Positions 41,184-50,333 of a stretch of DNA of 64,000 nucleotides are shown here, piece by piece. This stretch comes from Thecaphora thlaspeos (taxonomy: Eukaryota; Basidiomycota; Ustilaginomycetes; Urocystidales; Glomosporiaceae), in NCBI GenBank assembly GCA_900291925.1, contig UWYS01000006.1, positions 930,001 to 994,000 on the forward strand, read 5' to 3'. The position numbers and the translations under genes were made by a program. A model generated the notes under the pieces. The model was not told where the DNA came from, made no database searches, and saw only the letters and a list, made by a program, of their open reading frames with translations. The number at the start of each line of letters is the position of its first letter. The first letter of the stretch is position 1.

Positions 41184-44100
41184 CTATCGCCAACAATCCA
41201 CCCGTCTCCTAACCGTTTCCCTAACCCTATGGATTCCCAACAAGTCAATATCCAAGCCGAGATCCAAACACATCTTTTCAATCTCCCGTTGATCGTGAAA
41301 GATGTTTGAAACTTTTTCAATCGTCCATCCTTGACCGTCGGGAGGTAGGGAAAGAAGTGTAGCGACGTCTTTCAATAGTTTCCATGGAGCAGTGGGATTT
41401 CGACCTAGATGGGTCGTAGACGTGGAGATGGAGGTTGGGATGCTCAACCAGCCTTGTTGTAAGTCCAAGAGGAAACGATGTGAGGATGTTTGCGTGAATC
41501 GATGGGATCCGCCTGATTTTGATCGGTTGAACACATTGAAAGAAAAAGGGATGGTAGGTAAGTGAGTGGCGCGCACCTTGCATTGACGAGTATCTACTCA
41601 CCAGCCATGACAACCCTCTCGACGACCACCGAGGCTAGTTCGGATGCTACGTGTCGGTAGATCCGTATCGACTTCTCCGCTTCCACCACCGCAACCAGAT
41701 GAGTCAGATGGGTGGACAAGATCGATAGACTCGGTATCAAGCTCGACGTAGGTGTCCCCTCATCCTCCTCTTCCTCGTCCGTGTTCCAGTTTCGATGCGC
41801 GTACGGTCGGAGCTGTTCCAACACTTCACTGACGATCAGCTTCTCCATCCCCTCGGTCGCGCGCACGACGAGATCGTTGAACCGTCGTCGTGCTTCCTCC
41901 CATACGCCCGAGGGCTTGTCGACGTCTTCGCCGCTCGCTTGCTGCGACGTGGTCGTCGAAGTCGCGGCATCACCGACGTCCGGTCGAGCGGCGACGTTGC
42001 TCCTCTTCAGTCCCCTCCTTAACAACATTCCCAGACTGGCCGAGTCCAACTCCCTATCCAGTTCCGCCTCATCGTCCTTCTTCAGTCCAAGCGTCAGCTT
42101 CTGTCCCTCTGTGCCCTTGAGGTCCTCCGACATTTCAACAAAAAAAGCCGTATCGCCCCACCTCTCGAGCTCATCGACCACGTACGACGCCGATAGCATC
42201 GCCTTGACCAGTCTTCCGAGTCCGCGCAGACCGCGCACCATGTCCGAGTCGCTCGTCCCCGTCGACACGCCCGCCGCCGCTCCGAGTCCCGCAGAGATCT
42301 CGCCCGGCATGGCTCGTGCGAACGCGCTCGAGAGCGACTCAAACGCATCCAGGCTCTTGGAGAGCCGATTGTGGTAGGCCCGTAAGATGGGTAGCTGGAC
42401 GATCGCAAGGAACGAGAGACGCTGTTCTAGCGACGGGAGCGGACGGTAGCGCTCCGTGACGGACTCAAGGATCTCGATGACAGCTCGTGCCGACTTGGTC
42501 GTCTTCGACGAGGGTGAGGCAGCCTCGCCCACCTGCTGGCCCGCGCGCGATGCGGCGGCGTAGATGAGCTGCTCGTCGTCCTCTGCGATCGAGTCGGATG
42601 CGCCGATCGCCCAGGCGTCCGGCGCATCGATGACGTCTTCGAAGCGCCGCAACGCAAACTCCTTTTCGCCCTCGAGCCACCGCGTGTACCATTCGCGGTT
42701 CGCCAGGATATCGTCGGCCAGCTTGGCAGTCCCAGCGTTGTCGAGGATGGAGCGCGACGCAGGGAACTGCTCTCGCAGGTCGGCGTCAAACGTCAGCGCC
42801 TGGAAGACGGTGTGGGCCAGTAGCGAGGGGTGCTCGAGCAGCGAGGGCATCGACGAGGACAGCTTGCGCCGCAGCGGGGTCAGCAGGCCGTGCAGCAGCT
42901 CGGCGTACGTGTCGATGTAGCGAAACGCCCTCCTTCGCTGCTGGACGGCGTAATCATCTTGGCCTTCGACTACGCCGGCCGGCTTGGCGTTGGCGTAGAA
43001 GCGACAAAGCCTGGCGATCGGCCCGCCCGAGCCGGAGACGCCGCGGACCGGCGGCTGGAAAAGAGCGGCATGAGTGCGGATGAGGGACGCAACGTGGCTA
43101 AGGTACCACTCTGGCTTGTCGAGGCGGTTGGTAGAGCGTGAGCCATCAAAGTGGTAGCGAAATCTGAGCAGGAGCGGCTCGATCACCACCTGGGTGGCGA
43201 GCAGCGGGACGTAGTCGTCTGAGCCGGCGGCGGACGCCTTGCCGGTGGCCGGGCGGTGGTGGCGGCTGTGCGGTTTGGCAGTGGCGCGGGGCATCAGGCC
43301 GAGATGCTCGGCCTCGTCCTGGAGCTGGCAGAGGTCGGACCACGCCTTGCGCACCCTATCTGACCTGGAGGAGCTTGCATCTGTGGCAGCGGCGGCGCTA
43401 TCGGTGGTGAAGTCGTGCTGGTCCTTGTCTGCGACGCGGGAGGGAGCCTGAGGCGGCCAGCCGTTGTCGGCGAGCGCCTGCTGAAGGGTGAAGATGCGAG
43501 CGTTGCGCAGGAGCGAGAAGGCGGCATCTCTCTGTGCGTAGAGGAAGTCGACGGCCTTGATGCGGGAGGCGTCTGGTCCGGCTAGCTTTTCGCATCGCTG
43601 GACGTGGTGGTGGAGCTGTGCGAGAAGGACGAGAGCTCGGTTGGGTTCATCTGTCGATGCCGATGCGGCGGACGCTGCTGCCTCCTGGCGGGCGATGGCA
43701 ATGCGGAGGTCCTCTGCCTGCGCGAGGACTTGAAAGTAAGCCTTTGCCTGTTTGAGTTGGTCGATTGCGTCGTGGAGCTGCTGGAGCCTGGCGAGGAGGG
43801 ATTCGGAAGCGTTGCGACTGGACTCGGGAGCGGTGGACGCGGGGTGGGAGGCTGCGAGTAGGTTTTCGCATAGCTCGAGGAGCTCGTCCTCTGTAGCTGC
43901 AATGCCAGCTGGGAGGTGTGCGAGGGACTGTTTGAGGGTGTTTACGGATGCGAGGCTGGCTAGGAGCTGACTGCGGAGTGTGGCGTGTGCGTGGGTGTGG
44001 TGTTGCTGCGCCTGACACTGTGCATGCTGGAGGTGATGAAGGTGAGCGTTTAGCGCTGCGGACGAAGGAAGGGGTGAAAAGGGGCGGCCGGGGTGCTGTG

Positions 44101-44260
44101 CGGCTAGCTTGGGGAGGGCGGTGTTGAGATGGTGGATGACGTGCTGGTGTGATGCGGTGGTGGAGGGTGGGCGGAGGAGGTGTTGGAGATGGTGTGGGTC
44201 GGTGATGAGCGGCTGGGTATGCTGTTGGCCTGAAGCGACAGGCTGCACGGGCGAGGGCAT
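41184..44260 (-). CDS. Tip20/RINT1-family vesicle tether (Dsl1 complex), two exons
   Basis: Tip20/RINT1 tethers Golgi-derived COPI vesicles at the ER. Exons are 44260-41602 and 41512-41184, joined in phase 1 across an 89-bp intron (donor GTGAGT, acceptor AATCAG), giving 995 residues. The start MPSPVQPVASGQQ is the first ATG with a good context. The N-terminal third is Ala/Gln/His-rich and helical (ARLQQLHDAIDQLKQAKAYFQVL). The RINT1/TIP1 region is marked by IEPLLLRFRYHFDGSRSTNRLDKPEWYLSHV, a strongly conserved block, and by AFRYIDTYAELLHGLLTPLRR. The last exon contributes the terminal helices (LKDVATLLSLP ... MCLDLGLDIDLLGIHRVRETV). Weak codon bias is seen in the 3' third. Confidence 0.9.
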
Positions 44261-44820
44261 GGTGAGCTGTGTGTTGGTGGAGAGGGAGCGAGGAGCGAGG
44301 AGGGAACGAGGTTGCGTTTGGGCCAGCGAGCGTGCCAGGGTGCGCCTGGCCGTTGGCGGCAAGCATATGTTCTCGTGCGGATTAGAAGCAAGGCTATCTG
44401 AAGGGCGGCCGCGCTTAGCGCCGGATGCAGAGCGCAGGCGGGCCGGCCCTAAGGGACATTGCGCCACTTCTCTGCCACTGCCACGCGGCCCTGGCGTCCT
44501 CAGCCCCTTGGCCTCACCCTCGCTCCCAGCGCCGCCCCCCACATTGCACCATTGCTCGCCTCCTACGCCACCATCCATCACCGCCACCACCATCGCCACT
44601 ACTACAACCACCACCACCACATCCCATCACAACCGCCAACCGCTCGCACGCAGCTTCATCCTCTTCCTCCACCCAACCCCGCACCCACCCCTCTTCCAAC
44701 TTACAACGCCACCACTGCCCTCCACACAACACACACGCCGCCCCCCATCCATCCTCTTCCTTCATCCCTCTTGCACAGCCCATCATCTCCGCGGTCAGAC
44801 TCACACTCTACCCGCCTGGC
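44261..44820. promoter_or_regulatory. Shared divergent upstream region of Tip20 and Bsd2
   Basis: This 560-bp region lies between divergent starts. It contains a CCA/CAC triplet-rich tract (about 44,575-44,632) in the Bsd2 leader. The Bsd2 frame is open back to an ATG at 44425, but that extension is Pro/His/Ser-rich leader-like sequence. Confidence 0.5.
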
Positions 44821-46716
44821 ATGGTGCCGTCACCCTCGCATGACGATCAGACCGCCCTCCCCGGATGGAACGAGCTCCCCGCTGCTTCCCGCGCATCCCT
44901 ATCCAGGCAATCGCCCGCCACCGCAACAATAGCCTCATCCTCAAACACCACCAATGACGTCTTCTTCGACGCCGGCGACGCTCTCCCACAAGACCCCAAC
45001 CACATCCGCGCCGATAGCGATCCCCTAGGCGCGACGCAGCCCAATTCTGCCTTAAGCAGGGCCTATGTCTCACCCACCCTCAACCGTGCCAACTCGGGCA
45101 GCTCCTCCTACACACCCGCTCCCACACGCAGGCCACCCGGCCAAACGACCAACGGCCCTCGTCAAGCATCTGTTCCCCTCCCAGCATCGTCGCAGCCCCA
45201 CAATCGCGCCGCCTCGCAAGGCAGTCGTCCTCTTGGCGATGGTCACGCCAACGGCGACCATGACGACAATGACGACGACGACGACCAAGACCCCAACCAG
45301 CTCCATCTCGGCTTCGCCGACGAGGACAGCAACCGCTCCACAAATGGACAGTACGGCCTGCTTGGCGGGAGCCAGGACCTCTCGCGCATCGACCGCGCCC
45401 GTCTCGCACTCGGACGCTTCGGCAGGGTCGTGGGTATGGGCTTCCCCGGCGCACGCTACGAGGCCGTCTCCCGCAACGTCTCGGTAGCCGGCGCCGCGGG
45501 ACCATCCAACCGACCCCGCGTCATGGGCGGAGGCATCGGCCAGGACGGTGTATTCGCCAACCTCAACGCCAAGCCGGAGCGCTCCAGGCGGAATGGCGCC
45601 GGCGCCTCCGAGGATCGCGGCGAAGACGACGACCTGGCCGAAGACACGCTTCCGCCCACCTACGAGGTTGCCGCCGCCGACGCGACGCCGCCTTACTGGG
45701 AGACGACGATCCTCGGGACCGCCTCGGGCCTCCACCCGCTCGCCAACGGCCTCGGCTGGGTCCCCGGCGGCTCTCACGTCGGCGCCGTCGAGGACCTCAT
45801 CATAGACGGTATTCCCGTCGGCAACTTCTTCGGTTTTGCATGGAACATGCTCGTCAGCATGACGTTCCAATTCGTCGGCTTCCTGCTCACCTACCTCCTG
45901 CACACGTCGCACGCGGCGCGCTGCGGCAGCCGCGCCGGGCTCGGCATTACGCTGATCCAGTACGGATTTTACCTGCGCGACCGCGCCACCGAGATCGCCG
46001 AGGGCAAGATTGGCGGCTCGGGGGCAGACGGAGGCGACGGTCCGCCAGGAGGAGGGTGGTTCGGCGAGGCGCTGAACGATCAGGTGGCGCATCGATCCGC
46101 CCAGCTCGTCTCGCGCGCCGTCCACGCCGTACGACGCAGCATCGAGCTTGCCGGCAGCAGCGCGGGACCCCCGGACGGCGGCAGTGGTGGTACGCTAGCG
46201 GATGCGTTTGCCGCGCAGAGCGACGCGGTCCAGACGCAGCAGGACCTCCAGCAGTCGATGAGCGACTCGACGGAATGGTTCTCCTACTTGCTGATGGCCA
46301 TTGGCGGCTTCATCCTACTGCGCAGCCTGGTCAGCTACTGGCGTATCCACCGGTACAGCCAGTCGCTCGTCGACGCGGCACAACGCGAGCGGGCCGCTGA
46401 CGGTACCGCCGCCGACGACGGCGATGGTGAGACGACGGAAACACCGCCTGTCGGATTCGTGCATCGATTCCGATCGGCCTTCTCCCGTGCCGGCAGCGGC
46501 GGTGGTGGGTCGCGGGGCCACAGTGCCGAAGATTGGATCATCTTTCCTGGGCTGGGGCACCGTCTTGACTCGACTGCGGGAGCGGGGGAGTCGAGGCGGC
46601 CGACGAGCATGCGAGACCTCGAAGACGGAGAGGGTCTGGACGACGTCGAGGCCGACCTCGACCCTTCCGAGCGCAGGCTACTGCACAGCATGAGAAGCGC
46701 CGGGCTGCTACATTGA
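44821..46716 (+). CDS. bsd2: Bsd2/Ndfip-type membrane adaptor for Rsp5 ubiquitin ligase
   Basis: Bsd2 recruits the HECT ligase Rsp5 to membrane cargo such as metal transporters and directs it to the vacuole. ATG 44821 gives 631 residues. The first 270 residues are disordered and acidic/Ser-rich, with a D-run (DHDDNDDDDDQDPN). Family signatures follow: RYEAVSRNVSV, GVFANLNAKPE and a PPxY motif in LPPTYEVAAADATPPYWETT (about 277-296). Hydrophobic segments are at about 335-357 (NFFGFAWNMLVSMTFQFVGF), about 360-385 and about 487-507 (FSYLLMAIGGFILLRSLVSYW). Glycine-rich soluble loops separate them. The soluble tail is acidic. An upstream in-frame ATG (44425) would add 132 unlikely residues. Confidence 0.92.
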   Translation: MVPSPSHDDQTALPGWNELPAASRASLSRQSPATATIASSSNTTNDVFFDAGDALPQDPNHIRADSDPLGATQPNSALSRAYVSPTLNRANSGSSSYTPAPTRRPPGQTTNGPRQASVPLPASSQPHNRAASQGSRPLGDGHANGDHDDNDDDDDQDPNQLHLGFADEDSNRSTNGQYGLLGGSQDLSRIDRARLALGRFGRVVGMGFPGARYEAVSRNVSVAGAAGPSNRPRVMGGGIGQDGVFANLNAKPERSRRNGAGASEDRGEDDDLAEDTLPPTYEVAAADATPPYWETTILGTASGLHPLANGLGWVPGGSHVGAVEDLIIDGIPVGNFFGFAWNMLVSMTFQFVGFLLTYLLHTSHAARCGSRAGLGITLIQYGFYLRDRATEIAEGKIGGSGADGGDGPPGGGWFGEALNDQVAHRSAQLVSRAVHAVRRSIELAGSSAGPPDGGSGGTLADAFAAQSDAVQTQQDLQQSMSDSTEWFSYLLMAIGGFILLRSLVSYWRIHRYSQSLVDAAQRERAADGTAADDGDGETTETPPVGFVHRFRSAFSRAGSGGGGSRGHSAEDWIIFPGLGHRLDSTAGAGESRRPTSMRDLEDGEGLDDVEADLDPSERRLLHSMRSAGLLH

Positions 46717-47246
46717 TCCTTCTTTCACCCGGGCTGCCTACCGCACTGCTGTGCCGCTAACGCCGCCGTCTCGTCGCTTCTCTTTCCTTTGTTTCCGACG
46801 TCTCTTGGTCCTCTTGTTATCACTAGGCTACGCTACGGTTACGGTGCGGTATTTCCCTTCATTGGCGTCTCTTGTTTATACACAGTTTCCCTCGTCCATC
46901 GATCCATATCTCGCACACCACGCTCTCTTTCACCGTTGCAATACATCGACCATTTCTCCCTTCGGAACCAGCATGTAGCGCTTTGAGAAAGAACGGGCAA
47001 GTAGCGAGAGAGAGGTAGAGGGGCCGGGGACGAAACTGGGAGTGTGACTGCCTCCTGTCCTTTCGCCACATCTCGGCTCTGGCAGGCTCAGTCTGAATCT
47101 CACTACACTTTCGAGCTCTTCATCTCTTTGCCACAGAGTGTATTCAAGGGAGTCAAGATTCAAGATCGAGAGAGAAATGGGGGATTTTCCAATTGCAATG
47201 ATGTTCGAAGAGGGGCGCTACGAGGATGACAGCGGACGGAGAGCGT
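46717..47246. other. Convergent spacer between Bsd2 and the NDUFA1-like gene
   Basis: About 530 bp of lower-GC DNA between the two stop codons, with T/C-rich runs near 46,770-46,900. Nothing recognisable. Confidence 0.5.
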
Positions 47247-47807
47247 TCAGGAATACACCTTTTCCGTGTTCCACACGCTATTCGTCGCGAAATTCTTGGG
47301 AGCTATTGGGTTTGTCTGTTTCGTTGGATGGTCGAAAGATGATGGGAAGGGTCGTTGAGCGTTGGGTTTATCGTGGAACTTGAGAGGGGAAGGGAAGAAA
47401 GGGTGGGGGGAATACGTACAGCTTGCCCTCTGTGACTTCCCGTCAACCTCTCGTCACGAGACATCATCATGCGCTCCCAGTCATCCAGACTGTGTCTTGC
47501 CGGCTGTATCAATAAGGTCGAGACAGGGTGATACGTTTCAGAAGTCAGTAGGATGAAAACATCGTAATGTCAAGGAAGAAAGGGAGCGAGGTAGATAAGA
47601 TGATTTACCTTGCCATCGTTGACCGTCCTCCTAGCCAGGCTGAAGCCCGTACCAGCTATTCCGAACATGACGACAACCATGCCTGTTCAACGCCCAAAGG
47701 AGAAGCGTATCAGTATGCTGATCCTTGTTCGACTGAGTGCGAGAGAGGGAGCGAAGGGGATAACGGTGCATACCCATGTGGAGGACTGCTTCGAACGGAA
47801 CTGGCAT
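47247..47807 (-). CDS. NDUFA1/MWFE-like subunit of mitochondrial complex I, four exons
   Basis: On the minus strand I infer exons 47807-47774, 47682-47609, 47503-47420 and 47315-47247. They join in phases 1, 0 and 0 to 86 residues. Donors are GTATGC, GTAAAT and GTACGT; acceptors AACAG, TACAG and AACAG. The protein starts MPVPFEAVLHMGMVVVMFGI, the short N-terminal membrane anchor typical of fungal NDUFA1, continues ARRTVNDGK, then LDDWERMMMSRDERLTGSHR, a strongly conserved loop, and ends NPIAPKNFATNSVWNTEK. NDUFA1 is a one-helix accessory subunit of NADH:ubiquinone oxidoreductase in the inner membrane, needed for complex assembly. The gene is divergent from Jip5. GC content is below that of neighbours. 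Confidence 0.85.
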
Positions 47808-48215
47808 GTTTGCTGTGTGTGTGAGTGTATGTGTGGTGTGGTGTGGGTGTGTGGGTGTGTGGATGTGTGGGTGTGATGATCGCTGGAGGCAAGGTGTGAA
47901 AGTGACGGTGAGGTGAAGGCGAAGCGCTGATTCGAGATTCGGGAGGTGGGGCGGGGTAGAGGGTTGAGATGACGGGTGCCTTCGGATCCGCACCAACGAG
48001 AAGCGGAAATTGACCCGGGACACGGAGGCCGGCGTGGCACGGACAACGGACCAGGTGGAAGCAAGGGAAGAAAGGCGGCCCGCTTCGTGCGCCTCCTCGC
48101 CTTCTGCTCTCCTTCGCTCCCACACCCTTATCTGCGCAGCTACGCTCACCTCACACCACCTCCACCGCTACCACCACGCACCTCCCGAGGGTGTCTTTCC
48201 CCCCCTCCGCCCATC
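47808..48215. promoter_or_regulatory. Shared divergent upstream region of NDUFA1-like and Jip5 genes
   Basis: This 408-bp region includes a TG-rich tract at 47,811-47,872 (CA-rich leader on the NDUFA1 strand) directly upstream of the NDUFA1 start codon. Confidence 0.6.
47811..47872. repeat. TG/GGTG simple repeat
   Basis: Imperfect (TG)n with GGTG units, starting four bases from the NDUFA1-like start codon on the opposite strand. Confidence 0.8.
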
Positions 48216-49928
48216 ATGGACATCCCGCTCTCCTCGGACGCGCTCGATCTCTCCTTCCATCCAGGCCAAGACACCAACATCCTGGCGACCGGTCTCATCT
48301 CTGGCAAGATCCAGCTCATCAACTACGACGCCCTCTTACACCACACCGCCGATCAGGCGCAGCGCAAGAAACCCCGACCTGCTAGCAAGAAGCTTCGACG
48401 CTCCGTCTCGAATTCATCATCGTCCGATGAGCATGTCGACGACGACCCAGACGGTCCCTCGGCGGGTCGTCCCAAGAAGCGCGGGTTACAGGCCTCCAAC
48501 GCCAGTCAGAGCGTCGGTGATGACGGCCAAGTAGCCGCGCAGGCGGCAGCGGAGGACGACAAGGATAAGCCGAAGCTTTATCGAAAGCTGTGGAACACAC
48601 GACCTTCCACCAAGAGCTGTCGCGGCTTGACGTTCAACAGCGACGGGAGCGGCGTGCTGAGCATCTCCAAGGACAAGTCCATCTTCCTCCTCGACACGGC
48701 GACGGGCAAGCAGAAGCAGGCGTGGGCTGGAGCGCACGATGCCGCACCTTCGCGCGTCCTGCAGATCGACGAACATCTCTTTGCGACGGGCGATGACGAT
48801 GGTGTCGTCCGTCTCTGGGATACCCGACGACCCACCACAAAGTCTTTCACCTCCTCTTCCTCCTCCGCATCCGCCTCGACGTCGACATCGGCAGCGGTTC
48901 GATCGTACGAGCATCACTTTGACTGGATCACCGACCTACTCTGGTGCCCCTATCTCGAACCTCCTAAGCAAGAAAAGCAAGACAAGGCGACGCTCGCGGC
49001 GCAAGAGACGAAAAAGGCCAAAAAGATGCGCAAGAAGCGAAGAAAGCAACAAGAGGCGGGCATGGACGACGACGAGATCGACGCAAGGCAGGCAGCCAAG
49101 GACGATGCGGAGCGGGAGAGCGGTCGAAGTCGTCTGGTATGCACGAGCGGCGATGGCAGTCTGAGCGTCATCGACATCCGCATGGGAGGAAGCAAGGCGG
49201 CCGAAGTATCCGAGGATCAGGATGACGAGCTGCTCAGCATAGCACCGGTCAAGGATGGATCGAAGCTGGTGGTCGGCACGCAGTTGGGCATGTTGAGTCT
49301 CTGGGCCCCGTCGCGCGGTCTGCTAGACCACGTAGACCGTATACCCGGTCATCCCGCCAGCGTCGATGCCGTGGTGCCGCTCGACTTCGACACCGTCCTG
49401 ACCGGATCGAGCGATGGGTTGGTCAGGGTCGTGCAGATCTTACCGCACAAGCTGTTGGGCATCATTGCGGATCATGGCGGACTACCGGTCGAGAGGATGA
49501 AGAGGAAGGATAGATGGGTCGCCAGTCTAGGGCACGGTAACGAGTGTAAGGTGACGGATGTGGGACCGTTGCTGGACGGGGATAGCGACGAGGACGACGA
49601 CGACAAAGAGGGGGATGAGAGTGGGGAAGAGGAGGAACCGTTGGGCTTGCAGGGTCTCAAGGACGTAGGACCGGTTACCGACTCTGACGAAGAGGATGAG
49701 GATGAGAACGACGACGAAGAGGATGGCGGAGAAGAAGGCGGAGAGGGACAGGATAGTGACGACAACAGCGACGATGATGATGACGGCGACAGCGATGATT
49801 CAAACTCGGACGCAGAAGAGGCGATACCGCAGGGCAAGCTCAAGAACAAGGCTCAATGGCACGTCACCCCCTCGACCGGCCAAGAGAAGGCGCACAAGGA
49901 TCGAAGCGACTTCTTTGCGGACCTCTAG
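48216..49928 (+). CDS. jip5: Jip5/WDR55-family WD-repeat protein (ribosome biogenesis)
   Basis: ATG 48216 starts MDIPLSSDALDLSFHPG and the product is 570 residues. WD40 blades are visible as repeated units: ILATGLISGKIQLINYD, CRGLTFNSDGSGVLSISKDKSIFLLDTATG, LFATGDDDGVVRLWDTR, RLVCTSGDGSLSVIDIRMGG, LVVGTQLGMLSLWAP and VLTGSSDGLVRVVQILPHKLLGII. A lysine-rich insertion (KKAKKMRKKRRKQQ) interrupts the middle blades and may serve as a nucleolar signal. The C-terminus is a long D/E-rich tail typical of Jip5, ending in a short basic segment (NKAQWHVTPSTGQEKAHKDR). Yeast Jip5 and vertebrate WDR55 act in large-subunit rRNA maturation. Confidence 0.92.
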   Translation: MDIPLSSDALDLSFHPGQDTNILATGLISGKIQLINYDALLHHTADQAQRKKPRPASKKLRRSVSNSSSSDEHVDDDPDGPSAGRPKKRGLQASNASQSVGDDGQVAAQAAAEDDKDKPKLYRKLWNTRPSTKSCRGLTFNSDGSGVLSISKDKSIFLLDTATGKQKQAWAGAHDAAPSRVLQIDEHLFATGDDDGVVRLWDTRRPTTKSFTSSSSSASASTSTSAAVRSYEHHFDWITDLLWCPYLEPPKQEKQDKATLAAQETKKAKKMRKKRRKQQEAGMDDDEIDARQAAKDDAERESGRSRLVCTSGDGSLSVIDIRMGGSKAAEVSEDQDDELLSIAPVKDGSKLVVGTQLGMLSLWAPSRGLLDHVDRIPGHPASVDAVVPLDFDTVLTGSSDGLVRVVQILPHKLLGIIADHGGLPVERMKRKDRWVASLGHGNECKVTDVGPLLDGDSDEDDDDKEGDESGEEEEPLGLQGLKDVGPVTDSDEEDEDENDDEEDGGEEGGEGQDSDDNSDDDDDGDSDDSNSDAEEAIPQGKLKNKAQWHVTPSTGQEKAHKDRSDFFADL

Positions 49929-50333
49929 CATGTCCTTCCCTCCCCCTCTCCCCTTCTTGACTCTTTCCTCCCACGCTGAAGACTTGAACACCATGCACAA
50001 CTCAATCGAGATCATCGCAAGGGCCTTTCAGCGCTACTGCATATGTCTGTGGACGCGTACGGGAGGTGTGCCTGCGCACGCATGCAAGAAGCACGAGCTT
50101 AAAGACTTCGGCCCCGTCTGACGTGCATAGTCACACGATCCACAAAGGCGCCAGCGTGTTTCCTCCGGTCACGACAGCTTTTGACCGGTGCTGCAGTTGT
50201 GCGTGAGCTGGTTCTTTGGCCATCTGCGAGGAACAGACGGGGAGGGCCGCGAGTGGAAGGCAATATGGACGTCACTCCTTGTTCAGCGTATCGCTCTCAC
50301 TCAGGGCACAGCCAGGATAATGTCGGGACCAGC
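49929..50333. other. Convergent spacer between Jip5 and the Kre6/Skn1-type gene
   Basis: About 400 bp between two facing stop codons. I see no gene, repeat or strong hairpin. Confidence 0.5.

Noticed and set aside
44425..44820. 132-residue N-terminal extension of the Bsd2 protein from ATG 44425
   Set aside because: The stretch is Pro/His/Ser-rich, leader-like, with CAC repeats; ATG 44821 has a better context and a sensible protein start.
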